A DNA stretch of 63,228 nucleotides from Nemertoderma westbladi (Eukaryota > Xenacoelomorpha > Nemertodermatida > Nemertodermatidae). Shown piece after piece: positions 51,140 through 63,228 of this stretch. The position numbers and the translations under genes are program-made. The stretch is taken from NCBI GenBank assembly GCA_032718475.1, contig JAUCBJ010007588.1:1-63228 (forward strand), read 5' to 3'. The notes below the pieces were generated by a model. The model had not been told where the DNA came from, ran no database searches, and saw nothing but the letters and a program-made list of their open reading frames with translations. Position 1 is the stretch's first letter. Every line of letters starts with the position of its first letter.

Positions 51140-53832
51140 ACATTAGCCGACTCAACCTGCAACATTAGGCGACTCAACCTGCAACATTAGGCGACTCAAC
51201 CTGTAACATTAGGCGACTCAACCTGTATCATTAGGCAACTCAACCTGTAACATTAGCCGAATCAACCTGCAACATTAGGCGACTCAACCTGTAACATTAG
51301 GCGACTCATCCTGTATCATTAGGCGACTCAACCTGTAACATTAGGCGACTCAACCTGTCACATTAGGCGACTCAACCTGTAACATTAGGCGACTCAACCT
51401 GTAACATTAGGCGACTCAAACTGTTTTATTAGGCGACTCAACCTGTAACATTAGGCGACTCAACCTGCAACATTAGGCGACTCAACCTGTAACATTAGGC
51501 GACTCAACCTGTATCATTAGGCGACTCAACCTGTAACATTAGCCAACTCGACTCAGCCTGTAAAATAGGCGACTCAACCTCTAAACATTAGCCGACTCGA
51601 CTCATCCTGTAACAATAGGCGACTCAACCTGTAACAATAGGCGTCTCAACCTGTAATATTAGCCGACTCAACCTGTATCATTAGGCGACTCAACCTGTAA
51701 CATGAGGCGACTCAACCTGTATCATTAGGCAACTCAACCTGTAACATTAGCCGAATCAACCTGCAACATTAGGCGACTCAACCTGTAACATTAGGCGACT
51801 CATCCTGTATCATTGGGCGACTCAACCTGTAACTGTAACATTAGGCGACTCAACCTGTCACATTAGGCGACTCAACCTGTAACATTAGGCGACTCAACCT
51901 GTAACATTAGGCGACTCAACCTGTAACATTAGGCGACTCAACCTCTAAACATTAGCCGACTCGACTCAACCTGTAACATTAGGCGACTCAACCTCTAAAC
52001 ATTAGCCGACTCGACTCAACCTGTAACAATAGGCGACTCAACCTGTAACAATAGGTGTCTCAACCTGTAATATTAGCCGACTCAACCTGTATCATTAGGC
52101 GACTCAACCTGTAACATTAGGCGACTCAACCTGTATCATTAGGCAACTCAACCTGTAACATTAGCCGAATCAACCTGCAACATTAGGCGACTCAACCTGT
52201 AACATTAGGCGACTCATCCTGTATTATTGGGCGACTCAACCTGTAACTGTAACATTAGGCGACTCAACCTGTCACATTAGGCGACTCAACCTGTAACATT
52301 AGGCGACTCAACCTGTAACATTAGGCGACTCAAACTGTTTCATTAGGCGACTCAACCTGTAACATTAGGCGACTCAACCTGCAACATTAGGCGACTCAAC
52401 CTGTAACATTACGCGACTCAACCTGTATCATTAGGCGACTCAACCTGTAACATTAGCCGACTCAACCTGCAACATTAGGCGACTCAACCTGTAACATTAG
52501 GCGACTCAACCTGTATCATTAGGCGACTCAACCTGTAACATTAGGCGACTCAACCTGTCACATTAGGCGACTCAACCTGTAACATTTGGCGACTCAACCT
52601 GTAACATTAGGCGACTCAAACTGTTTCATTAGGCGACTCAACCTGTAACATCAGGCGACTCTACCTGTCACATTAGGCGACTCAATTAGGCGACTCAACC
52701 TGTTGCATTAGGCAACTCAACCTGCTACATTAGGCGACTCAACCTGTAACATTAGGCGACTCAACCTGTTACATTAGGAAACTCAACCTGCAACATTAGA
52801 CGACTCAACCTGTTACATTAGGCGACTCAACCTGTAACAATTAATAGGCGTCTCAACCTGTAATATTAGCCGACTCAACATGTATTATTAGGCGACTCAA
52901 CCTGTAACATTAGGCGACTCAACCTGTAACATTAGGCGACTCAACCTCTAAACATTAGCCGACTCGACTCAACCTGTAACATTAGGCGACTCAACCTCTA
53001 AACATTAGCCGACTCGACTCAACCTGTAACAATAGGCTACTCAACCTGTAACAATAGGCGTCTCAACCTGTAATATTAGCCGACTCAACCTGTATCATTA
53101 GGCGACTCAACCTGTAACATTAGGCGACTCAACCTGTAACATTAGGCGACACAACCTCTAAACATTAGCCGACTCGACTCAACCTCTAAACATTAGCCGA
53201 CTCGACTCAACCTGTAACATTTGACGACTCAACCTCTAAACATTAGCCGACTCGACTCAACCTGTAACATTAGGCGACTCAACCTCTAAACATTAGCCGA
53301 CTCGACTTAACCTCTAACATTAGGTGACTCAACCTGTAACAATAGGCGTCTCAACCTGTAATATTAGCCGACTCAACATGTATCATTAGGCGACTCAACC
53401 TGTAACATTAGGCGACTCAACCTGTAACATTAGGCGACTCAACCTCTAAACATTAGCCGACTCGACTCAACCTGTAATATTAGGCGACACAACCTCTAAA
53501 CATTAGCCGACTCGACTCAACCTGTAACAATAGGCGACTCAACCTGTAACAATAGGCGTCTCAACCTGTAATATTAGCCGACTCAACCTGTATCATTAGG
53601 CAACTCAACCTGTAACATTAGGCGACTCAACCTGTAACATTAGGCGACACAACCTCTAAACATTAGCCGACTCGACTCAACCTCTGAACATTAGCCGACT
53701 CGACTCAACCTGTAACATTTGACGACTCAACCTCTAAACATTAGCCGACTCGACTCAACCTGTAACATTAGGCGACTCAACCTCTAAACATTAGCCGACT
53801 TGACTTAACTGTAACATTAGGTGACTTAACCT
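51140..53832. repeat. 22-bp minisatellite array, about 2.7 kb
   Basis: Roughly 120 copies of AGGCGACTCAACCTGTAACATT. Variant units (GTATCATT, CCGAATCAACCTGC, and a 35-bp form with CTCTAAACATTAGCCGACTC) recur in the same order, e.g. the GGCAACTC/CCGAATC pair at about 51234, 51728 and 52141, showing higher-order duplication. Fills the intron between the exons at 53960 and 50890. Confidence 0.97.
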
Positions 53833-53959
53833 TCGCCATTTGCACAATTCTCAAAATGATTTCCACGACAATTTTGCTGACACAAACAAATTATATACAA
53901 ATAAAATATATTATACAAACAAACCAAGTATTTTATATTCATAGATTAGGTTTACTTAC

Positions 53960-54115
53960 TTGTACGATATTATCGGGTTCTATGTCAACCTGGACGGCTA
54001 CTACAGGGCTACGGAAGTCCTCCTGGTTTAGGTAGGGATAATACTTGATAGGAATAGTCTGCGAGTTGGGGAAATATTTAAATTCTGCCTTCGGGGGGTC
54101 ATCTTGGTTTCTTCG
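53960..54115 (-). CDS. ATP1B: Na+/K+-ATPase beta, exon with YYPYLNQ
   Basis: Acceptor tttttcctacag before 54115 and donor GTAAGTAAAC after 53960; 52 codons, phase 0 at both ends. KYYPYLNQEDFRSPVVAVQV is the hallmark YYPY...SPLVAVQF region of Na,K-ATPase beta subunits, in the extracellular domain that contacts the alpha subunit. Confidence 0.92.
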
Positions 54116-55090
54116 CTGTAGGAAAAAAATATATAAAATTTAAATGTTTCAGAAATATTACAAACAATTAATTCTAACTTTTACACCTCAACTTTTTATA
54201 CTTTTTACTTTTATATTCTTTCGAACATTACTATTTTCTTATTTTTTTACAGATGTTTTTGGTATATTTTTTAAGGGATATGTTATGTGTTCAACGCAAA
54301 AGGTAAACTCTTATTATGTATTTGGGAAAATGTATATCTAGGAAAAAGTGAAATAAGACACCAAAACACTTTTTTGAGACCAACATCTCCCCTTCAGTTC
54401 TCATTTTCCAGTTCGTCAACATTCTCTATACAACTTAATTTATTGGGGCAAAATGTCTGAAAGTGAAAACCTTATCCCACTTCGTTATTAATAATGCTTT
54501 TCGGCTGTCTCTTGGCAGATGTGTATTAGACCATAGGGTGTGTCTGAGGAGGACGCCGAACAACCTGCAGTTCTCCACAAGGCCGCTAAGGGGTGAAATA
54601 TCTGAAATTTAAAACCTTTTCTCATTTCGATGTTTATAATGGTTTTTTGCTGATACTTGGCAGAGGTTTACTACACCATAAACTGTGTCTTTGGGAACCC
54701 GTTGACCCGTCTGCAGTTCTCCAATCTGCCGCTAGGGGACGAATTGTCTGCAAGTTAAATCTTTCTCCTATTTAAATTATTTAGAGTTGATTCTTGGCAT
54801 TCCAAAAGTACCTACTACAGTACTAAATAAACTATAGGTTGTGTTTGTGAGGATGGTTACTCTTTAGTTCTACAGTAGGCTGGTGAACTAAAAAGCCTGT
54901 GGCCCTTGGTGTTGGGTTTTTGTGGTTCCCTATTCAAATAACATACAGTATGCCGCAGGAACAATGGTGTATCTACGTACATTGGTCTCCCAAGAATATG
55001 GTATCGTCTGCAGTCAGGGAACAACGTGGTCTTCGGTCAATATAGTAGAATGGGTTCAAAAAGGATATGTTTAACGGTGACAGACGCCAG
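54116..55090. repeat. Intron with diverged 145-bp tandem repeats
   Basis: Between the exon and the 32-bp array. About three diverged copies (roughly 54440-54900) of a 145-bp unit with CTGCAGTTCTCCA, GCCGCTARGGG and a CTTGGCAG block. The first 300 bases are AT-rich with nothing seen. Confidence 0.5.
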
Positions 55091-57775
55091 AGCCCGGCTT
55101 GAGCTTTAAAAGAACATTTATGAGTCCGGCTTGAGCTTTAAAAGAACATTTATGAGTCCGGCTTGAGATTTAAAAGAAAAATTATGAGTCCGGCTCGAGC
55201 TTTAAAAGAACATTTATGAGTCCGGAATGAGCTTTAAAAGAACATTTATGAGTCCGGCTTGAGCTTTAAAAGAACAATTATGAGTCCGGCTCGAGCTTTA
55301 AAAGAACATTTATGAGTCCGGAATGAGCTTTAAAAGAACATTTATGAGTCCGGCTTGAGCTTTAAAAGAACAATTATGAGTCCGGCTTGAGCTTTAAAAG
55401 AACATTTATGAGTCCGGCTTGAGCTTTAAAAGAACAATTATGAGTCCGGCTTGAGCTTTAAAAGAACAATTATGAGTCCGGCTTGAGCTTTAAAAGAACA
55501 TTTATGAGTCCAGCTTGAGCTTTAAAAGAACATTTATGAGTCCGGCTTGAGATTTAAAAGAAAAATTATGAGTCCGGCTTGAGCTTTAAAAGAACAATTA
55601 TGAGTCCGGCTTGAGCTTTAAAAGAACAATTATGAGTCCGGCTTGAGCTTTAAAATAACATTTATGAATCCGGCTTGAGCTTTAAAAGAACAATTATGAG
55701 TCCGGCTTGAGCTTTAAAAGAACATTTATGAGTCCGGCTTGAGCTTTAAAAGAACATTTATGAGTCCGGCTTGAGCTTTAAAAGAACATTTATGAGTCCG
55801 GCTTGAGCTTTAAAAGAACATTTATGAGTCCGGCTTGAGCTTTAAAAGAACATTTATGAGTCCGGCTTGAGCTTTAAAAGAACATTTATGAGTCCGGCAT
55901 GAGCTTTAAAAGAACATTTATGAATCCGGCTTGAGCTTTAAAAGAACAATTATGAGTCCGGCTTGAGCTTTAAAAGAACAATTATGAGTCCGGCTTGAGC
56001 TTTAAAAGAACAATTATGAGTCCGGCTTGAGCTTTAAAATAACATTTATGAATCCGGCTTGAGCTTTAAAAGAACAATTATGAGTCCGGCTTGAGCTTTA
56101 AAAGAACATTTATGAGTCCGGCTTGAGCTTTAAAAGAACATTTATGAGTCCAGCTTGAGCTTTAAAAGAACATTTATGAGTCCGGCTTGAGCTTTAAAAG
56201 AACATTTATGAGTCCGGCTTGAGCTTTAAAAGAACATTTATGAGTCCGACTTGAGCTTTAAAAGAACAATTATGAGTCCGGCTTGAGCTTTAAAAGAACA
56301 TTTATGAGTCCGGCTTGAGCTATAAAAGAACATTTATGAGACCAGAATGAGCTTTAAAAGAACATTTATGAGTCCGGCTTGAGCTTTAAAAGAACATTTA
56401 TGAGTCCGGCATGAGCTTTAAAAGAACATTTATGAATCCGGCTTGAGCTTTAAAAGAACAATTATGAGTCCGGCTTGAGCTTTAAAAGAACATTTATGAG
56501 TCCAACATTAGCTTTAAAAGAACATTTATGAGTCCGGCTTGAGCTTTAAAAGAACATTTATGAGTCCGGCATGAGCTTTAAAATAACGATTATGAGTCTG
56601 GCTTGAGCTTTAAAAGAACATTTATGAGTCCGGCTTGAGCTTTAAAAGAACATTTATGAGTCCGGCTTGAGATTTAAAAGAAAAATTATGAGTCGGCTTG
56701 AGCTTTAAAAGAACATTTATGAGACCGGAATGAGCTTTAAAAGAACATTTATGAGTCCGGCTTGAGCTTTAAAAGAACATTTATGAGTCCGGCTTGAGCT
56801 TTAAAAGAACAATTATGAGTCCGGTTTGAGCTTTAAAAGAACAATTATGAGTCCGGCTTGAGCTTTAAAAGAACATTTATGAGTCCGGCTTGAGCTTTAA
56901 AAGAACATTTATGAGTCCGGCTTGAGCTTTAAAATAACATTTATGAGTCCCGCTTGAGCTTTAAAAGAACATTTATGAGTCCGGCTTGAGCTTTAAAAGA
57001 ACAATTATGAGTCCGGCTTGAGCTTTAAAAGAACATTTATGAGTCCGGCTTGAGCTTTAAAAGAACATTTATGAGACCGGCATGAGCTTTAAAAGAACAT
57101 TTATGAGTCCGGCTTGAGCTTTAAAAGAACATTTATGAGTCCGGCATGAGCTTTAAAAGAACATTTATGAGTCCGGCATGAGCTTTAAAATAACGATAAC
57201 GATTATGAGTCTGGCTTGAGCTTTAAAAGAACATTTATGAGTCCGGCTTGAGCTTTAAAAGAACATTTATTAGTCCGGCTTGAGCTTTAAAAAGAACATT
57301 TATGAGTCCGGCTTGAGCTTTAAAAGAACATTTATGAGTCCGGCTTGAGATTTAAAAGAAAAATTATGAGTCGGCTTGAGCTTTAAAAGGACATTTATGA
57401 GTCCGGAATGAGCTTTAAAAGAACATTTATGAGTCCGGCTTGAGCTTTAAAAGAACATTTATGAGTCCGGCTTGAGCTTTATGGGTGAAAAGAACATTTA
57501 TGAGTCCGGCTTGAGCTTTAAAAGAACATTTATGAGTCCGGCTTGAGCTTTAAAAGAACATTTATGAGTCCGGCTTGAGATTTAAAAGAAAAATTATGAG
57601 TCCGGCTTGAGCTTTAAAAGAACAATTATGAGTCCAGCTTGAGCTTTAAAAGAACATTTATGAGTCCGGCTTGAGCTTTAAAAGAACATTTATGAGTCCG
57701 GCTTGAGCTTTAAAAGAACATTTATGAGTCCGGCTTGAGCTTTAAAAGAAAATTTATGAGTCCGGCTTGAGTGAT
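55091..57775. repeat. 32-bp minisatellite array, about 2.7 kb
   Basis: About 84 copies of TGAGTCCGGCTTGAGCTTTAAAAGAACATTTA (given as TGAGTCCGGCTTGAG then CTTTAAAAGAACATTTA), with common variants ACAATTA and GGAATGAG. Occupies the middle of the intron between exons at 59329 and 54115. Confidence 0.97.
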
Positions 57776-58960
57776 ACAGTGCTGCTTGGAAAATATACTA
57801 ACTGCATTGTTCGCTGTAGTTTTAGCCTATTACAGAGCATTTGCTATAGAGTGGGTCTATATACGTTAAATAATACTTCGGTCTGTCCAAAACTGCTGCT
57901 TAGATTTTAGAATGCTACTGATGGCAGCTGATATAGATCTACATTCCTTAGACCCCAAGCGGCCCATTTCTTTATATACCGTGGAAGAGTAGTAGTAGGT
58001 ATATTGGGGTCGATGTTAAACATTAAAACCCCAGTCGCAAGTCCCATCCGTTACAATCGAAAATTTTTAATTTGTCATCTTCACTTACAGAGTGGACCTG
58101 GACATGCTGATTAAAATAGTCGAATCCCCCTAACTGCGTTATTATGTTCCTACTAGGGTTGAGATTTAGTTTTGTTCTTACTGTGTTGATTGTTATGGGC
58201 GTTGGCATTATATTTCAATAATACCCGGTATGTAAACCACAATGTAAAGAAGTTAGTACTAATGTATTAAAAATGTTCATTGAGTTGTTAGTAGTATCAC
58301 ATAACAACCACTAGAACGCCATTAAGATGTATTTAAACGAACCAGTCTTACACAGACTCTAAGAAACAGATGGGATTGGAAGATGCAAACCAAGAATGAC
58401 TTACATCAACCAAATAAACTGCCTCCCATAAAGAGGGGTGGCCCAAAAGATCGTGAAATGTTCCATTAAGTTTACCCAACAGCCGTTGGTACTCAGCTGG
58501 CAGCCACCCTGGTTGAGTTTTCTGTTTTTGTTAGTTTAATCGACAGCTGTTGTAAACGTCCCAGATATACAAAACCTACTAAGCCTTTACATTACAATTG
58601 AGCTTAGCCTAAGTTGATGACAGTATTATAACGATGACAATTAGGCCCTATAGATACATACGATATATAAATGATGTACTGCTTGTTACACTAACTGACT
58701 GAATAGAGATAGAACAATAATAATATAATTAATGTACGTAACTCAAAATGACATAAGTATTGAAATGTTGATCAGCTGTAAAAGTGTAGCTGTGGGTATT
58801 TAATTTCGCGTTCCTTAATGTTGATAATATGGTAATATTTCGAATATCGCACATCGAATCGTTCCCAACTTTTTTATTCAACAACTAGATACTAATTGAT
58901 AAATAGTCGCGTTTACAATTATCCAATACATGCGAGTAGTTTGAAGCCATTTGGTGGTTA
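57776..58960. other. Intron remainder with a doubtful 61-codon frame
   Basis: AT-rich. The minus strand at 58023-58208 has an ATG-initiated frame (MPTPITINTVRTKLNLNPSR...) containing a donor-like CTCTGTAAGTG, but no acceptor and no similarity to the beta subunit. Not treated as a gene. Confidence 0.3.
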
Positions 58961-59210
58961 TACATACATACATACATACATACATACATACATACATACA
59001 TACATACATACATACAAACATCCATCGTGTTTTTGCCGGCCTCAGCTTTAGACAAAAACTACCCAGTCTAAAGACAGGTTCGTTATAATGATACCATGTC
59101 ACAATCACAAAGGCACATTCTCGATGGATCATCAACCTGCGAACTCTGACCCGGGGTCGAACCTAGGGACTTGGATTGGAACCACACTATATCATCCATA
59201 GATCAAACTG
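58961..59210 (-). mobile_element. tRNA-related SINE with (TATG)n tail
   Basis: Minus strand: box A-like TATAGTGTGGTTCC near 59190, box B GGTTCGACCCC at about 59155-59165, a body of about 130 bases ending GGCCGGCAAAAACACGATGG, then a TATG microsatellite tail (58961-59015). A different family from the SINE at 49360. Confidence 0.55.
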
Positions 59211-59328
59211 AAAACTAAATTACATTTAATAACCCAACCATCATTTACATCTACACTAACTATATCATTTATTGGTTTTTAAATATAAAAAAAACAATAC
59301 AATATTGAATAATAATAGAAACACAAAC

Positions 59329-59445
59329 CTTGTGAATACAATGTATATAGACAGCCTCCGATGTGTCCTCACCAATGGTTATTCCGAGTTCCTTTTCAAC
59401 CTCAGCTTTCTTATCCTTTAGACCCTTCGGTTTGAAATGGAACAC
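59329..59445 (-). CDS. ATP1B: Na+/K+-ATPase beta, exon VFHFKPKG
   Basis: Acceptor TTCAATAG before 59445, donor AAG/GTTTGT after 59329; 39 codons, phase 0. Joins the previous exon as LNR-VFHFKPKG, matching the family's LNRVxxFKP. The usual ...VxCDG segment is represented by AVYIHCIHK, giving the fifth conserved cysteine. Confidence 0.92.
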
Positions 59446-59757
59446 CTATTGAATGAGAAAAATATGTAGTGATATCGGTGTGAAAAGTAGCACTTTATGG
59501 TATGGTATTGAAGATCTGAGTGAATTTACTTTTTCTTACAGTTAATCGAGAATTACAACATTATTCCTTTAATATTGAGTCAATTGATTTACAATCAATT
59601 GAAAATGAAGACGTTATTTAATAATGATCAGGGAAGGGAAGTTCTAAATATTTTGGTTTTCTTCAATTACAATATTTCATTCGTTTCTTAATGTTACAAT
59701 TTTGGAATAAAATATATTTTGATCCGCGTGTGTCGTCTTATTCACGATAGTATGACG

Positions 59758-59770
59758 GGGGGGGGGGGGT
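59758..59770. repeat. Poly-G tract in intron
   Basis: Run of G on the plus strand (poly-C in the beta-subunit transcript). Confidence 0.9.
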
Positions 59771-59914
59771 ATAAGTATTGGGTTAGTTTGATTTTTAGGT
59801 TAGGTTGGTTGGTCAGACACAAATCCTAACTATGCCCATAATCTAAGATTTACAGCGGAGCCGGACATAATGTAAACCAAACAAAAACTGCTACAATTAT
59901 GACTTATATATACA

Positions 59915-60170
59915 CATCGGTGTAGTGGTTGTATTGAAATAATTTCTCTCCGGAGGTTCAACCCACGCATGGGGGCCAAGGCAGTTTTCGTTTCGACACG
60001 AATGCTTTGAAGGGTCTACCTGGGGCGCATCTCTGCCTTGCATCCTTAAATGGTAGCTGAATGAGAACTGGAGTTTCCGCTGGGGAGTATAGTTCTGGGG
60101 GGACCGCACTGGAAATAAGTCGTCAGACTTTGTGAGTAATCACTGGCCTAGTGGCCTAACGACTTAGGGG
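59915..60170 (+). mobile_element. tRNA-derived SINE, copy 2
   Basis: Same family as 49360-49640: box A CGGTGTAGTGGTTG at 59918-59931, a decayed box B GGTTCAACCC at 59955-59964, then the shared body through GTCAGACTTTGTGAGTAATC. It sits in the 933-bp intron of the beta-subunit gene, antisense to it. Confidence 0.8.
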
Positions 60171-60378
60171 GGACAAACTTTGTTCCAATTTGGAGGAAAT
60201 ATTTTATATTTCAACTACCGATTATAACAAAATTATAACAAAATTTGAGAAATAACAAACTAACTTCCTATTAAATATCATTATTTACAGAGATCAAATT
60301 AATTAATATTTTAGGTAGATAAAGCAACTTTACTTTATTTAAAGAGAAATAAACTTAATAACAAGGAAATAAACTTAC

Positions 60379-60546
60379 GCGATTAAGTCGAATAAAGAGA
60401 CATGGTTTCAGGGACCCTCCGTAGCCCCAGTCGTCTGCTTTACCGTTGTTATAGTCACAATTACCTAATTCTGACTCATCGAAATAACACGTGTTGTTTT
60501 TATCGACTACGGCACAACTCGTGTCATCAGGTACAGTAGCATCCGC
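60379..60546 (-). CDS. ATP1B: Na+/K+-ATPase beta, exon with four conserved cysteines
   Basis: Acceptor AATTTAACAG before 60546, donor GTAAGTTTA after 60379; 56 codons, phase 0. CYFDESELGNC and GGSLKPCLFIRLNR match the family's CxFxxxxLGxC and GKPCVIIKLNR. Four cysteines (DTSC, NNTC, GNC, KPC) form the first two disulfides of the extracellular domain; the loop between the first two is shorter than in vertebrates. N-glycosylation sequon at NNT. The beta subunit is a type II membrane protein that escorts and stabilises the pump's alpha subunit at the plasma membrane. Confidence 0.95.
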
Positions 60547-60918
60547 CTGTTAAATTTGAAACAAATATAGAAAGTGAGTTAAAACCAAAAATAGTATTTA
60601 ATAGAAATAATAAAACAGATAAAAATGGACAAATAACGTTTTGGTTATCTGGAAGTAGAATAGAATATCTGAGTAGAAAGCTTCAAAATATCGTAGTAGA
60701 ATGCATCGTTAGTCGTTTATAATCAACTAATACGGACTTACACAACACAACGTGTATCTTTTAGGTGGTGCATGATGCAAGTATGTATGTATAGGGTGAT
60801 GGTAACACCGGGCTAGTAAACCACTGGGATGACCACAAAATTCGTGCCGAAATGACCTCTAAAAGGCACAGAAAAAGTCCCGACTCAAACAAACTACAGC
60901 GGCCAAGAATGCAGTTAA

Positions 60919-60947
60919 GGAGGGGGGGGGGGGGGGGGGGGGGGGGG
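60919..60947. repeat. Poly-G tract in intron
   Basis: About 28 consecutive G on the plus strand, 50 bases left of the CCCGTA array. Confidence 0.95.
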
Positions 60948-60974
60948 TATACCCCCACTCAGGTAAAATTTTCA

Positions 60975-62685
<1,711 letters not shown>

Positions 62686-62690
62686 CTAAC

Positions 62691-62812
62691 GTATGGTTTC
62701 AGGAAGGATTTGATGTACTCTGTGTACCGTTTGTATGACTCCTCATCTCTCACGTCGTATTCTATAGCCAGACTAGAGTAGGCATCCCTCACACGTGGTA
62801 GAATACCCAATC
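62691..62812 (-). CDS. ATP1B: Na+/K+-ATPase beta, first visible exon
   Basis: Acceptor AATGTTCCTAG before 62812 (phase 1), donor GTTAGTTG after 62691 (phase 0). LGILPRVRDAYSSLAIEY and SYKRYTEYIKSFLKPY correspond to the family's GLTVRPxxP...L and ...SYxxYVxxLxxFLxPY just outside the membrane segment. The cytoplasmic tail and transmembrane exons lie beyond the right edge. Confidence 0.9.
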
Positions 62813-63228
62813 CTAGGAACATTAATAGAAATAATTAACTCGATTTATCAAGGAAAACTTAAATTAGTTGTCGCCAATAAGTCTGGTGCTATACTAAGGT
62901 CGAGCGAGTTGGAACACTGGAAATGAGATCCTACAACTTTGTGATTAATACGGATTCATGTCTTAAATTCATTAAATCCTCGGTTTTTTTTACTTAGTAT
63001 GTATCAAGGATGTTATTACGTTACTTACGTTACGGTATCTTTTCAGGAATACCGTAGCTCAATATTTTTCCGTAACGTAAACCGTAACGTAATAACTTTT
63101 TCAATACCGTAACGTAATATTCTAATATTACTGTATATTTTTACCGTAACCCGTAACAGCCTAATATTTGTTTTATCTACCAAGCAATCATGTTGGACAA
63201 AAAAGTAAATCTTTCGACAAAAAACTTT
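62813..63228. other. Intron with CCGTAACGTAA inverted repeats
   Basis: 63010-63160 has ACGTTACGGTAT followed by several ATACCGTAACGTAA copies, an imperfect inverted-repeat cluster. Near 62910-62955 is a weak resemblance to the SINE 3' part. No exon seen. Confidence 0.4.

Noticed and set aside
51140-57775. CRISPR-like direct repeats
   Set aside because: The units are contiguous with no unique spacers, and the DNA is eukaryotic; these are minisatellites.

Overview
This is eukaryotic, almost certainly invertebrate animal, nuclear DNA. The evidence is spliced exons with GT-AG borders (five of them encode a Na+/K+-ATPase beta subunit, an animal gene), BEL/Pao LTR retrotransposons, an R2-like non-LTR retrotransposon, tRNA-derived SINEs, MITEs and very large micro- and minisatellites. 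The phylum cannot be fixed from sequence alone; a marine invertebrate is my guess.

Layout. 1-1172: a nearly complete LTR, type C, plus strand. 1450-5290: a minus-strand non-LTR retrotransposon with a C-terminal restriction-like endonuclease and a 24-bp in-frame minisatellite inside its reverse transcriptase. 5941-6128: a piggyBac-like MITE. 6252-11747: three exons (plus strand) of a host gene with a cysteine-rich module and DUF5648-like repeats; its first visible intron holds 660 perfect copies of TGAC. 11.9-14.0 kb: a LINE tail fragment, an unidentified reading frame and a 40-bp perfect palindrome. 14041-44665: two nested giant BEL/Pao elements, both minus strand. Element A (14041-44665, about 13.1 kb without its guest) has had element B (26084-43645, 17,562 bp) inserted into its 5' LTR, with a clean 5-bp target duplication ATAAT. 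44.7-50.7 kb: MITEs, an inverted-repeat element with an 8-bp duplication, a SINE and a few weak exon candidates. 50738 to the right edge: five minus-strand exons of the Na+/K+-ATPase beta gene, with three of four introns filled by unrelated tandem arrays (22 bp, 32 bp and the telomere-like hexamer CCCGTA).

How it works together. Element B has Gag, aspartic protease, reverse transcriptase, RNase H-like region and integrase in one frame broken by two TGA codons. Between pol and the 3' LTR, where retroviruses carry env, both A and B carry two further genes: a 125-residue acidic protein and (in B) a 591-residue protein with three zinc-knuckle-like motifs and a basic tail. Both also share a 1.6-kb non-coding tract with small hairpins, one showing a compensatory base-pair change between A and B. 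Element A has lost the reverse transcriptase, integrase and half of the large accessory gene, and looks like a gag-protease-only derivative. The accessory gene pair in giant BEL/Pao elements is the best candidate here for something undescribed. Boundaries, frames and exon phases were worked out by eye; family names rest on recognised motifs, not on searches.
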